Of a stretch of 58,694 nucleotides of DNA, positions 1 through 8,054 are shown piece by piece. Every line of letters begins with the position of its first letter. Position 1 is the first letter of the stretch. The stretch spans positions 1-58,694 of the forward strand of contig NZ_BRVS01000014.1 in NCBI RefSeq assembly GCF_026011795.1, in the 5' to 3' direction. The stretch is from Arthrobacter mangrovi (GTDB taxonomy: Bacteria > Actinomycetota > Actinomycetes > Actinomycetales > Micrococcaceae). The position numbers and the translations under genes were made by a program. The notes under the pieces were generated by a model. That model was not told where the DNA came from, did not search any database, and worked only from the letters and a program-made list of their open reading frames with translations.

Positions 1-941
1 GGCATCGGCCAGCCCGGGTGCGGCCGAGCGTCCCCGTCCCCGTCGCCGCCGTCAGCGCCGTCGTGTCCGGTGCCGGCTCCGTCGTGCCCGGTGCCGCGCG
101 CTCCATCTTCGGCGGTGCCGTCGTGCCCGTTGCCGGCAGTTTCGGAGCCTTCGTTGGTGCCAGCCTTGTCGCCTTCGGGTTCGAAGGTGGTGTGGAGGCG
201 GGGGTTGGTGGCGGTGTTCATGGCGGTGATGAGGTGTTCGTATTGTTCGTCGGTGGCGGCGATTTCGAAGCGGTGCAGCCCCCGGCGTTTGCCTTTGAGG
301 AAGACGCCCTGCCGGGCGGCGAGCTGTTCAGGGGAGGGTTCGCGTCCGTCCGGGTCGATGGCCGCTTCCCAGGAGCGGGTGATGACGCGCAGGGTGTCGT
401 GGTCGGTTTCGGTGGCCTGCCGGGTCAGCTGCTGTTCCATCGCGGTCAGGTCCTCGGGGGCCGCTGCCGGGCGGACGCGTTCGAGCGTGTCATGGATCAG
501 GATGGCGGCGGTGCAGGAGAGCCCGGATTCGGCCAGTCCGGCGGCCAGGTGTTCGTATTTCGGCGGGGCTTCGCCGCCGGAGATCAGGGCCTGCGGCATG
601 GTGCCGGCCCCGAGGCGGAGGCGGCGGCGGGCTTCGGTGCGGCTGATCCGCAGCCGGGCGTGCAGGTAGTCCGCGGTGTCCCGGAACTCGGTCTTCGCCT
701 CCGGGGGCTGGCCGGTGATCGCGGCGACGCCGGTTTGTTCGATGGCGTGGGCCCCGGTGATCTGGAGTTGCTCGACGGTCCGGGAGAGGTCCTCGAAGAG
801 CCCCACGCATTCAGCCACTGTTTGCGGGTCTTGGAGGCCGGCGTTTTCGCGGAAGCCGGCGGCGAATTCGCGCAGTTCGTCGCGCATCGAGGCGAGGAAG
901 CCGGTGGCTTCCTGAGTCGCTTCGAGTGGTGCGATCGCCAT
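1..941 (-). CDS. DUF222 / 13E12-repeat HNH-endonuclease family protein, 3' part outside window
   Basis: An uninterrupted minus-strand frame runs from an ATG at 941 off the left edge (313 codons visible). The protein starts MAIAPLEATQEATGFLAS and contains the region typical of actinobacterial DUF222 proteins: helical N-terminal segment, then YLHARLRISRTEARRRL at about residues 94-110. An acidic, Gly/His/Asp-rich linker follows from about residue 265 onward. In full-length members an HNH nuclease domain follows the linker; here it would lie beyond the window, so nuclease activity cannot be judged. These genes are multicopy in mycobacteria and Arthrobacter, where they are known as the 13E12 repeat family. 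Their biological role is not established. A possible SOS-box-like palindrome lies directly upstream. The family call is fairly sure; the function is not. Confidence 0.8.
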   Translation of the reverse strand, partial: MAIAPLEATQEATGFLASMRDELREFAAGFRENAGLQDPQTVAECVGLFEDLSRTVEQLQITGAHAIEQTGVAAITGQPPEAKTEFRDTADYLHARLRISRTEARRRLRLGAGTMPQALISGGEAPPKYEHLAAGLAESGLSCTAAILIHDTLERVRPAAAPEDLTAMEQQLTRQATETDHDTLRVITRSWEAAIDPDGREPSPEQLAARQGVFLKGKRRGLHRFEIAATDEQYEHLITAMNTATNPRLHTTFEPEGDKAGTNEGSETAGNGHDGTAEDGARGTGHDGAGTGHDGADGGDGDGDARPHPGWPM

Positions 942-952
942 GCCTCATTCTA

Positions 953-968
953 TCGAAGATACGTTCTG
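953..968. promoter_or_regulatory. Degenerate LexA/SOS-box-like palindrome upstream of the DUF222 gene
   Basis: TCGAAG-ATAC-GTTCTG begins 12 bp upstream of the DUF222 start codon (read on the plus strand). The actinobacterial SOS box is TCGAAC-N4-GTTCGA, and 9 of 12 defined bases match, but one core C is missing. In Mycobacterium tuberculosis several 13E12-family genes are known LexA targets, which makes the position suggestive. The mismatch keeps confidence low. Confidence 0.3.
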
Positions 969-1180
969 ATAGCACGATAAATCTTCGTAGTGTAGGACGA
1001 GTGGAAGGAGCGGAAGCGGACCTCCAAGCGTCAATCCTCGGAGTGCCGGCATCCTGGCTCGATTCCTGAATCGCCGGCATTCTGCCGCGGGCAGGACAGG
1101 TGCTGGTGCGACGGCGGGTCGGCCCTGCGGCCGCATCACCGAGCCCAAATAACAGTGTTCACCTTCCGGCCGCGCGGCCC

Positions 1181-1189
1181 TGTTAAAAT
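1181..1189 (+). promoter_or_regulatory. Extended -10 promoter candidate for ppk2
   Basis: TGT-TAAAAT is an extended -10 element, and no convincing -35 is visible. Transcription would start near 1196, leaving a leader of about 60 nt before the ppk2 ATG at 1258. The stretch 942-1257 otherwise shows no gene. Confidence 0.4.
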
Positions 1190-1257
1190 GCGGGCGAGGG
1201 CGGTCCGGCGCATGAGAGACGTCTTGGGGAGGCCGCCTCAACCAGGAGGAGGCTCCG

Positions 1258-2193
1258 ATGACGGAGGCTGGCAGGACATGGACCCCGGAAGATCGCTGGC
1301 TGGTCCGGGACAACCTGCGTGAATTCATCGACCAGCTCGTCGACCTCGGCTACGAAGTCCACGGCAGCCAGGGCGAGGACCCTGAACTCATCAACCCCGG
1401 CGGCTCAGCCGTCGAAACCTGGCGCGAAGACTATCCGTATGAGCAGCGGATGACCCGCGAGGACTACGAGGCGGAGAAGTACGCGCTGCAGATCGAGCTG
1501 CTGAAGTTCCAGTACTGGGGCCAGGACGTGGGGCACAAGCACGTCATCGTCTTCGAAGGCCGCGACGCCGCCGGCAAGGGCGGAACCATCAAGCGCTTCA
1601 CGGAGCATCTCAACCCCCGGGCGGCCCGCGCCGTCGCACTCACCAAACCTTCGGACCGCGAACACGGCCAGTGGTACTTCCAGCGCTACATCCAGCACCT
1701 GCCGACCGCCGGCGAGATCGTCATGTTCGACCGCTCCTGGTACAACCGGGCCAACGTCGAACGCGTGATGGGCTTCTGCACCAACGAAGAGTACGAGACG
1801 TTCATGGAGCAGGCCCCGGTCTTCGAGAAGATGCTCGTCGACTCCGGCATCCACCTGACCAAATTCTGGTTCTCCGTCACCCGCCACGAGCAGCGCACCC
1901 GCTTCGCAATCCGGCAGATCGACCCCGTCCGCCGCTGGAAGCTCTCACCCATGGATCTGGCCTCGCTCGACCGATGGGAGGACTACACGAACGCGAAGGA
2001 AGCCACGTTCCTGCGAACCGACACGGACCACGCGCCCTGGACCACCATCAAGTCCAACGACAAGAAGCGCGGCCGCATCAACGCCATGCGCTTCTTCCTC
2101 AACCAGTTCGACTACGAGGGCAAGGACACCTCGGTGGTCTACGCGGCGGACCCGCAGATTGTCCGACGCGGCCGCGAAGCCGTCGGCGACTAG
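1258..2193 (+). CDS. ppk2: Polyphosphate kinase 2 (PPK2)
   Basis: A 311-residue cytoplasmic protein of the PPK2 family, which moves phosphate between inorganic polyphosphate and nucleotides. Single-domain members of this length either phosphorylate ADP/GDP or AMP at the expense of polyphosphate; the sequence alone does not decide which. The Walker A loop GRDAAGKGGT is at residues 101-110 and the Walker B-like DRSWYNR at 158-164. A lid region with RWKLSPMD lies near residue 230. The ATG at 1258 is preceded by a strong AGGAGG ribosome site. The length is normal for a one-domain PPK2 carrying an N-terminal extension. The next gene downstream on the same strand is a PAP2 phosphatase, with a gap of about 175 bp, so co-transcription is possible but not shown. 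Confidence 0.93.
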   Translation: MTEAGRTWTPEDRWLVRDNLREFIDQLVDLGYEVHGSQGEDPELINPGGSAVETWREDYPYEQRMTREDYEAEKYALQIELLKFQYWGQDVGHKHVIVFEGRDAAGKGGTIKRFTEHLNPRAARAVALTKPSDREHGQWYFQRYIQHLPTAGEIVMFDRSWYNRANVERVMGFCTNEEYETFMEQAPVFEKMLVDSGIHLTKFWFSVTRHEQRTRFAIRQIDPVRRWKLSPMDLASLDRWEDYTNAKEATFLRTDTDHAPWTTIKSNDKKRGRINAMRFFLNQFDYEGKDTSVVYAADPQIVRRGREAVGD

Positions 2194-2369
2194 ATCACGG
2201 TCGGGGACCGGCAGGGCCATAACGACGGCGGCGCCCGCCACGCGCAGGGCCGTCGCCTTCGCTGCGGGACCGTCCTCGGCAGGGACAGCCCGGTTCCAGC
2301 CGACCATCGCCGCTGCGCGGATTCGGGACTTGTCCGCACTTTGCCAGCTTGGTGCGACATCCTTTGGTA

Positions 2370-3200
2370 ATGGACTCCAGGAACCACCATGAACCGCCGG
2401 GCGGGCAAGGCGTAAAGGGGGAGCTGCGGGGCGACAAGCTTCCCGGCGGGCGTGACCCGGCCAGCTGGCACAGCCGGTTCGGGCGCTTCCTGGCCGGCGC
2501 CGCCGAAACGGTCGGGACGCGGCTCGGCTCAATCCCGACGCTGATCCTGCTGCTCGCCGCCGGGCTCATCGTCGCCGTCGTGCTGACCACCGCGTTCGCC
2601 GGAGTCTACGATGCGGTGACCGAAGGCGACGGCGTGGCCGAGCTGGACCACCCGCTGCTGGCGTTCGCGAAGACCCTCCGTTCGCCCGGACTCGACCTGC
2701 TCGCGACGGCCTACACGGACCTCGGCGGCACCGTCGGCATGCCGATCCTGGCCGTCCTGGCGACGATCACCCTGGCCTGGCGCCGCCGCTCCTGGACGCC
2801 GGTGATCCTCATCCCCGCCGCGGCGCTGGGTTCGCTGCTGATGACGGTCTCCGGCAAGCCCTTCTTCGGCCGGGCCCGCCCCGCGCTCAGCGACGCCGTC
2901 CCGCCCTACGAACACTCGGCGTCGTTCCCCAGCGGGCACGCCCTGAACTCGATCGTCATCGCGGGCATCGTCGCCTACCTGATCATCCTGCGCCTGCGCT
3001 CACGCCGCGGCCAGTACCTGACCATCGCCGCCGCCGGATGCTTCGCCCTGCTCATGGGCCTGAGCCGCGTCTTCCTCGGCCACCACTGGTTCACCGACGT
3101 CCTCGCCGCCTGGGCCCTCGGCGCGGCCTGGCTCGCCGTCGTGATCACCGCCCACCGCATGTACCTGACGGTGCGGCACAAGACCCCGGCCCCCAAATAG
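2370..3200 (+). CDS. PAP2-family membrane phosphatase
   Basis: Integral membrane acid phosphatase of the PAP2 superfamily, probably acting on lipid phosphates such as undecaprenyl pyrophosphate or phosphatidate on the outer face of the membrane. All three family motifs are present: KPFFGRARP (residues 163-171), PSGH (187-190) and SRVFLGHHWFTDV (232-244), including both catalytic histidines and the aspartate. About six hydrophobic segments follow a hydrophilic N-terminal tail of about 50 residues. The ATG at 2370 has no good ribosome site; an in-frame TTG at 2349 would add seven residues, so the start is uncertain. It follows ppk2, but the pairing may be accidental. Substrate unknown. Confidence 0.85.
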   Translation: MDSRNHHEPPGGQGVKGELRGDKLPGGRDPASWHSRFGRFLAGAAETVGTRLGSIPTLILLLAAGLIVAVVLTTAFAGVYDAVTEGDGVAELDHPLLAFAKTLRSPGLDLLATAYTDLGGTVGMPILAVLATITLAWRRRSWTPVILIPAAALGSLLMTVSGKPFFGRARPALSDAVPPYEHSASFPSGHALNSIVIAGIVAYLIILRLRSRRGQYLTIAAAGCFALLMGLSRVFLGHHWFTDVLAAWALGAAWLAVVITAHRMYLTVRHKTPAPK

Positions 3201-3260
3201 CCCGAGCCGCCCGATAGCGCGGGCTCGGAGTACCAGGCCGCCCCGTTTTCGCCTGCCACG

Positions 3261-3325
3261 AAAACGATTGGCCGGAAATGACCTGGATAGAGGGCCTAAA
3301 CCCGGCATTTCCGGCCAATCGTTTT
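3261..3325. repeat. Perfect 20-bp inverted repeat with 25-nt loop
   Basis: The arm AAAACGATTGGCCGGAAATG (3261-3280) is repeated as its exact reverse complement at 3306-3325. It lies just after the PAP2 gene and could act as a terminator for it. No run of T follows, and the right arm leads into G-rich degenerate repeats that join a truncated gene, so it may instead be a mobile or REP-like palindrome at a deletion scar. Confidence 0.85.
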
Positions 3326-3438
3326 GAGAATGGGCCGGGCTGGTGGAAGCCGGTTCGCGAGGGGGGGCCGGGCTGGCGGGGCTGGGCAGGTGGAAGCTGG
3401 TTGGCGTGGCCGGGCCGGCGGGGCCGGGCTGGCGAGGA
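3326..3438 (+). repeat. G-rich degenerate direct repeats at the pseudogene junction
   Basis: Two 24-bp copies built on GGGCYGGGC..GGTGGAAGC.GGTT occur at 3332-3355 and 3379-3402 (21 of 24 bases identical), followed by further GGCCGGGCTGGCG units. The segment has an open frame, but its low-complexity Gly/Ala/Trp translation does not look like protein. It sits exactly where the missing first part of the CDF gene should be. Confidence 0.6.
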
Positions 3439-3822
3439 CTGGTCACCGGCTCGACCGTGCCGGACGCCGTCGGGTCCATCTTCGTCGGCATCCTGCTCGG
3501 CGTCATCGCCGTGATCCTGATCGACCGCGACCGCCGCTTCCTGGTCGGCCAGTCCGTTTCCGGGCGGACCGAGCAGCTCGCGCTGGAAATGCTGTTGACC
3601 CACGAGGACGTCGAGCGGGTCACCTACCTCCACCTCGAGTTCGTCGGCCCAGACGGGCTCTACCTCGTCGCCGCCGTCGACATCGCCGGCAACCGCCGCG
3701 AGAAGGAGGTCGCCTTGGCGCAGCGCCTGGTCGAGCGCGAGCTCGAATCACGCGACCTGATCGAGGAGACCGTCCTGACGCCCGCCACCTCGGACGAGCC
3801 CTCGCTGCGGCCCGGCCGCTGA
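3439..3822 (+). pseudogene. 3' remnant of a cation diffusion facilitator (CDF) transporter
   Basis: The frame from 3439 reads LVTGSTVPDAVGSIFVGILL, then RDRRFLVGQSV and a C-terminal cytoplasmic domain with THEDVERV and HLEFVGPDGLYLVAAVDI. This matches the last transmembrane helix plus the C-terminal domain of actinobacterial CDF metal-efflux proteins, which normally have about 300 residues and six helices. Only about 127 residues remain, and the first four to five helices with the metal site are gone. Upstream the frame runs into G-rich repeats and a palindrome instead of coding sequence. No ribosome site or plausible start precedes the remnant. I infer a deletion remnant rather than a working gene. 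A short stand-alone cytoplasmic-domain protein is possible but less likely. Confidence 0.7.
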
Positions 3823-3852
3823 GCCCGCCGCTGTCCTGACGCTTTTCTCAAC

Positions 3853-3920
3853 AACGACGGCGGCACTCCCCGCGGGCGGCTACTTCTCCGGATAAACGGA
3901 ACCCGGGTGCCGCCGTCGTT
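3853..3920. terminator. 14-bp inverted repeat with GGCGGC core
   Basis: AACGACGGCGGCAC (3853-3866) is perfectly complementary to GTGCCGCCGTCGTT (3907-3920), with a 40-nt spacer. It lies between the CDF remnant and the AI-2E family gene. There is no T-run. Hairpins with the same AACG(AC)GGCGGCG-type arm recur at 26576 and 29666. Confidence 0.5.
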
Positions 3921-4026
3921 CTCCCCAAACAGTGGGGAACCGTACACCGTAGCGCACCTAGGCTGGCCACGAAATTGCGGCCGCGGCCCCGTACACTGGG
4001 CCGCGGAGCACTGGAGGAGAAACACG

Positions 4027-5211
4027 ATGGAACCGACAACGCCGGACGCCGCGGGGGAGCCGCTCGCCAAGGAACCGACGCCGGCCAAGGCGCCGATGCC
4101 CCGCTTCGTGCTGATCTGCCTGGGGCTGGCCGGGCTGGCCGTGTTCCTGTATTTCGTGCGCGACCTGAGCAGCATCATTGCGCCGGTTTTCCTCGGCCTG
4201 AACCTCATGATCGTGGCCTACCCGCTGCAGCTGCTGCTGGCGCGCCGGATCCACCGCTACCTGGCGGCCGTGATCACGCTGGTGGTGGTGCTGGCGCTGA
4301 TCCTGGTGTTCTTCGGAGCCACCACCTGGGCGGCGACGGAGCTGCTGCGCGAGCTGCCGCTGTACAACCGGGAGTTCACCGAGCTGTGGGCCGAGGTCAT
4401 CGGGCTGCTGGGGAGCGTGGGCATCAGCCAGTCGATGCTGCTGGACCAGCTGCGGCAGATCGACGCGAGCAACGTGATGAGCTTCGTCAGCCCGCTGCTG
4501 GGCAACCTCACCTCGGTCATGTCGGTGCTGGTCACGGTGGTCATGACGGTGTTCTTCCTGGCGATGGACTCCACCCAGATCCGCCGCCGCCTCGCCTCCA
4601 TCAAGGCCGACAACCCGCGCTTCACCGAGGCCATCGTGACCTTCAGCCGCGGCGTCCGCCGCTACTGGGTGGTCACCACGGTGTTCGGCCTGATCGTGGC
4701 GCTGCTCGACGTCGCCGCGCTGGCCATCATCGGCGTCCCGCTGGTCTGGGTTTGGGGCGTGCTCGCGTTCCTGACCAACTACATTCCGAACATCGGCTTT
4801 GTGATCGGCCTGGTCCCGCCCGCCCTGCTCGCGCTGCTGGAGGGCGGGCCGGGCCCGGCACTCGCGGTGGTCGCCGCCTACAGCCTCCTCAACTTCTCCG
4901 TGCAGTCCATCATCCAGCCGAAGTTCACCGGCGAGGCCGTGGGCGTCACCGCGACCATGTCCTTCCTGTCCCTGCTGTTCTGGTACTGGGTGCTCGGCTG
5001 GCTGGGCGCGCTGCTCGCGCTGCCGGCGACGCTGCTGCTTAAGGCGCTGCTGGTGGACGCGGACCCGCGGGCCAGCTGGATCAACATCCTCATCTCGAGC
5101 CGGCCGCCCCGGCCGGACAGCCGGAAGAAGCCGGCGCAGGTGCAAAAGGCAGCGCCCGAGCCGGCGCAGGAGCCCGAGCCCGAGGCCAAGCCCAGGGCCG
5201 AGGCACCGTAG
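4027..5211 (+). CDS. AI-2E/PerM family membrane protein
   Basis: A 394-residue polytopic membrane protein of the AI-2E transporter family (PerM/TqsA-like). The pattern fits the family: paired hydrophobic helices at about residues 20-60, a long central hydrophilic segment, then a dense helix block with the characteristic VPLVWVWGVLAFLTNYIPNIG and PPALLALLEGG stretches, and the IIQPKFTGEAVGV motif at about 297-309. The C-terminal 30 residues are a Pro/Glu/Lys-rich cytoplasmic tail. Members have been linked to export of small molecules, Na+/H+ exchange or autoinducer movement, and the substrate of this one cannot be read from sequence. The ATG at 4027 has an ideal GGAGGAG ribosome site; the open frame extends further upstream to 3907 without one. 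Confidence 0.88.
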   Translation: MEPTTPDAAGEPLAKEPTPAKAPMPRFVLICLGLAGLAVFLYFVRDLSSIIAPVFLGLNLMIVAYPLQLLLARRIHRYLAAVITLVVVLALILVFFGATTWAATELLRELPLYNREFTELWAEVIGLLGSVGISQSMLLDQLRQIDASNVMSFVSPLLGNLTSVMSVLVTVVMTVFFLAMDSTQIRRRLASIKADNPRFTEAIVTFSRGVRRYWVVTTVFGLIVALLDVAALAIIGVPLVWVWGVLAFLTNYIPNIGFVIGLVPPALLALLEGGPGPALAVVAAYSLLNFSVQSIIQPKFTGEAVGVTATMSFLSLLFWYWVLGWLGALLALPATLLLKALLVDADPRASWINILISSRPPRPDSRKKPAQVQKAAPEPAQEPEPEAKPRAEAP

Positions 5212-5283
5212 GTTCGCCGGCGTGCGGGGGGAGGGCCTTTGGGCGGGGGCTCCCGGCCCATGAACTGGCGGCGCACCGACGAC

Positions 5284-6228
5284 CTAGGAGGTGGGGCTGC
5301 CGTCGACGGAACCGAGCAGTCTGGCGAGCCGGCTGTAGGCGTCGTTCCGGAACAGGGCAAGTTCCCGGGCGCCCGTTTCGGTCGTTTCGTAGAACCCCTT
5401 GCCGGACTTGGTGCCGTAGTGTCCGGACTCGACCAGCTTCCTGAGCGCCTCCGGCTTGGAGAACTTGCCCTCCTCGAAGGCGGCTTCGAGCGTGTCGAAG
5501 CCCATCCCGTAGACGTCCAAGCCGGCCATGTCGGCGATCTGGAACGGGCCGAAAAACGGCAGCCTGAAACCATAGGTCGAACGCACGACCTTGTCTACGT
5601 CCTCGGCGGAAGCAATTCCCTCGTCCACGATCTGCGCGGCCTCCTGGAAAAGCATGAACTGCAAGCGGTTCAGCACGAAGCCGGGGACGTCTTTGACGAC
5701 GGCGGTGACCTTACCGGTCTCTTCGATCATGTCCCGGGCACGGCTGACGACGGCGGGATCGGTGTCCGCGTGGGGAATTACCTCGACCCCGGGTACGAAC
5801 GGAGCCGGGTTCGAATAGTGGAGGCCGAGGAAACGGCCGGGGCCCGAAACGAATCCTGCCAGCGTGCCGATGGAAATCGTGGACGTGTTGGTGCCGATGA
5901 TGCATCCGGGCCCCGCCGAAGCCGCGATGTCCCGGAGCACCCCCTCTTTGACCTCGACTCTTTCGGTGACGGCCTCGATGACCAGCTCGGCGTCGGCGAC
6001 GGCTTCCGGTATGGCAGCCGCCGACAGGGATGAGGTGAGCTGCTCCGTGCTGCCGGGGTCGAAGAGCCCCCGGCTTTCCCACAGGGCCGATTCCTCCAAC
6101 AGCCTGGCCAGGTTGCGGTCCGCGATCTCGAGACTTGCATCGGCGATCGAAACCTGATGGCCCCGCAGCGCGAATGTCTGGGCGATACCGCCGCCCATGT
6201 ACCCGGATCCAACAACAGCAATCTTCAT
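5284..6228 (-). CDS. 3-hydroxyacyl-CoA dehydrogenase-family NAD-dependent dehydrogenase
   Basis: A 314-residue two-domain protein. An N-terminal Rossmann fold carries GSGYMG (residues 7-12). The catalytic segment LHYSNPAP has His137, and the C-terminal 3HCDH domain begins near residue 185 (VPGFVLNRL) and includes GPFQIADMAGLDVYG. Relatives oxidise the hydroxyl group of 3-hydroxyacyl-CoA, L-carnitine or other 3-hydroxy acids with NAD+. The substrate is probably not a simple acyl-CoA, because the gene is the last of an operon with a beta-keto acid cleavage enzyme, which suggests that it supplies a free beta-keto acid. It starts at ATG 6228 behind a GAGCTC-type site, 74 bp after the cleavage-enzyme stop, with a hairpin in the gap. 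The family call is firm; the substrate is inferred. Confidence 0.85.
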   Translation of the reverse strand: MKIAVVGSGYMGGGIAQTFALRGHQVSIADASLEIADRNLARLLEESALWESRGLFDPGSTEQLTSSLSAAAIPEAVADAELVIEAVTERVEVKEGVLRDIAASAGPGCIIGTNTSTISIGTLAGFVSGPGRFLGLHYSNPAPFVPGVEVIPHADTDPAVVSRARDMIEETGKVTAVVKDVPGFVLNRLQFMLFQEAAQIVDEGIASAEDVDKVVRSTYGFRLPFFGPFQIADMAGLDVYGMGFDTLEAAFEEGKFSKPEALRKLVESGHYGTKSGKGFYETTETGARELALFRNDAYSRLARLLGSVDGSPTS

Positions 6229-6250
6229 CTGAGCTCCTGAACGATAGGGA

Positions 6251-6285
6251 CGGTGACGGGCCCGCGCCAGGCGAGCCCGTCACCG
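6251..6285 (-). promoter_or_regulatory. Hairpin inside the catabolic operon
   Basis: CGGTGACGGGC (6251-6261) pairs perfectly with 6275-6285 across a 13-nt loop. In the transcribed (minus) direction it lies between the beta-keto acid cleavage gene and the dehydrogenase gene. It has no U-tract, so partial termination or mRNA-end stabilisation is more likely than a full stop. Confidence 0.45.
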
Positions 6286-6302
6286 GAACAGTGTTCGCTG
6301 GA

Positions 6303-7235
6303 CTAGAAACCGACGTTGTTGCTGCCTTTGAGCTGCAGCATTTCGCGGGCTTCGTCAGGCGTGGCGATATCGAAGTTCAGCGCTTCGAGGATGGTGCGGA
6401 TGCGGTGGACCTGTTCCGCATTGGAGGCGGCGAGCTGCCCCGGGCCGATCCACAGCGAGTCCTCCAGGCCCACCCGCACGTGGGATCCCATGGCGGCGCC
6501 GATGGTGGCCAGCGGCATCTGGTTCTTGCCCGCACCGAGGATGGACCACTCGTAGTCGTCGCCGAGCAGCCGGTCCGCCGTGCGGCGCATGTGCATCAGG
6601 TCCTCGGGATGCGCGCCGATACCTCCGAGCAGTCCGAAGACAGACTGCACGAACAAGGGGCCCCGGGCCAGGCCGCGGCCATGGAAGTGGGCCAGGTTGT
6701 TCAGGTGCGAGATGTCGTAGCACTCGAATTCGAAGCGGGTGCCGTTGCCGTTCCCGATGCCGAGGATGGTCTCGATGTCCGCGAAGGTGTTCTTGAAGAC
6801 CAGGTCGCGGGACTTCTCCAGGGATTGGCGCTCCCACTCGTGCTGGAACTCGGGGAAGCGGTCCAGCATCGGGTAGAGGCCGAAGTTCATCGAGCCCATG
6901 TTGAGCGAGGCGAGTTCGGGCTTGAACGTGGCGACCGGGAGCATCCGCTCTTCCACCGTCATGTGCGGGGAGCCGCCGGTGGTGATGTTGATGACCGCGT
7001 CCGTATTGGCCTTGAGCTTGGCCAGGATGGGTTCGAAGTGCATCGGGTCCTGCGAGGGGCGGCCGTCCTTGGGGTCGCGGGCGTGCATGTGGACGACGGC
7101 GGCGCCGGCCTCCGCGGCGCCAATCGCGGCGTCCGCGATTTCCTCCGGAGTAACCGGCAGGTGCGGCGACATCGAGGGGGTGTGGATGGCGCCGGTGACG
7201 GCACTGGTGATAATGACTTTGCGCTTGGTGGGCAT
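6303..7235 (-). CDS. Beta-keto acid cleavage enzyme (BKACE, DUF849)
   Basis: A 310-residue zinc-dependent enzyme of the BKACE family, formerly DUF849, whose prototype is 3-keto-5-aminohexanoate cleavage enzyme. The family condenses a beta-keto acid with acetyl-CoA and splits the product to acetoacetate and a new CoA ester. The zinc ligands are visible as HMHARD (His49, His51), and the conserved acid is in VRVGLEDSLW (Glu258). ITTGGSP (residues 84-90) and NMGSMNFG (112-119) are also typical of the family. The length is normal and the ATG at 7235 has a good ribosome site. Its neighbours, an MFS importer, an SDR and a 3-hydroxyacid-type dehydrogenase, supply a route from a beta-hydroxy acid to its substrate. 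Known substrates include 3-dehydrocarnitine and 3-oxoglutarate; this one cannot be assigned by eye. Confidence 0.9.
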   Translation of the reverse strand: MPTKRKVIITSAVTGAIHTPSMSPHLPVTPEEIADAAIGAAEAGAAVVHMHARDPKDGRPSQDPMHFEPILAKLKANTDAVINITTGGSPHMTVEERMLPVATFKPELASLNMGSMNFGLYPMLDRFPEFQHEWERQSLEKSRDLVFKNTFADIETILGIGNGNGTRFEFECYDISHLNNLAHFHGRGLARGPLFVQSVFGLLGGIGAHPEDLMHMRRTADRLLGDDYEWSILGAGKNQMPLATIGAAMGSHVRVGLEDSLWIGPGQLAASNAEQVHRIRTILEALNFDIATPDEAREMLQLKGSNNVGF

Positions 7236-7262
7236 GGTGGCTCCTTGGTGGCTGCAGGCGGG

Positions 7263-8027
7263 TCAGTAGAGCTTTTCGGTGTTGCCGTCGACGGCCATCG
7301 CCTGGCCGTTGACGTTGCGGGCAAGATCGCTGGCCAGGAAGACGGCCATGTTGGCGATGTCGTCGGCCTCGACGAGCCGTTCCAGCGAGGATTGCTTGTG
7401 ATACAGCTCCGACACCTCCTCAACGGGACGGCCCAGCATGGCTGCCTTGGCGTCGATGACGGCGTCGATGCGCGGGCCATTCACGGCGCCGGGGCAGATC
7501 GCGTTGGCGCGGATGCCTTCGGGGCCGAGCTCGATGGCGAGCGTCTTCGTCAGGCCGACAACCGCCCACTTGGAAGCGGAGTAGGGGCTGCGTCCGGCCA
7601 TGCCGAGCCGGCCCGCGGCCGACGAGAGGTTGATGATGCTGGCGTCCTTTGCCTCACGCAGCAGCGGCAGCGCGTGCTTGATGCAGAAAAACTGTCCGTG
7701 CACGTTGACGTCGAAGGTCGTTTTCCATGCCTGGGAATCGAGCGTCTCGATAGGCCCGGTGGGTCCGGCGATCCCGGCATTGTTCACGAGGACATCCAGT
7801 CCGCCGAGCCGGTTGCCAGCCTCCTCCATGAGGCTGCGGACCTGCGCTTCGTCCGATACGTCGCTGAGGGCGACGGCGAAGCCATCCTGTTTGGCGGCGT
7901 CCACGGCCTCCGGGTTGATGTCGCTGACCATGACCTCCGCGCCGAGGCCGCGGAAGCGATCAGCGATGGCGCGGCCGATTCCGGCTGCTCCGGCTGTGAC
8001 CAGTACCTTGCGTCCGGTGAAATCCAT
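7263..8027 (-). CDS. Short-chain dehydrogenase/reductase (SDR)
   Basis: A 254-residue classical SDR. The cofactor loop is TAGAAGIG (residues 11-18), so the first glycine of the usual TGxxxGxG is alanine. Asp36 after the second strand points to NAD(H) rather than NADP(H). NNAG is at 82-85, the catalytic Ser is in NLSSAAG (about 135-136), and Tyr149 and Lys153 form YSASK. The C-terminus GQAMAVDGN is the usual substrate-loop ending. It lies 27 bp after the MFS gene and 27 bp before the BKACE gene, which implies one operon. The likely role is oxidation of an alcohol or hydroxy acid brought in by the transporter. The fold is certain; the substrate is unknown. Confidence 0.9.
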   Translation of the reverse strand: MDFTGRKVLVTAGAAGIGRAIADRFRGLGAEVMVSDINPEAVDAAKQDGFAVALSDVSDEAQVRSLMEEAGNRLGGLDVLVNNAGIAGPTGPIETLDSQAWKTTFDVNVHGQFFCIKHALPLLREAKDASIINLSSAAGRLGMAGRSPYSASKWAVVGLTKTLAIELGPEGIRANAICPGAVNGPRIDAVIDAKAAMLGRPVEEVSELYHKQSSLERLVEADDIANMAVFLASDLARNVNGQAMAVDGNTEKLY

Positions 8028-8054
8028 GTGTGTCTCCTAAATTCTGTGCTGGTT

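Noticed and set aside
3332-3402. Repeats next to the CDF remnant as a CRISPR-like array
   Set aside because: Only two imperfect copies, no uniform spacers, and the spacer is itself repeat-like G-rich sequence.
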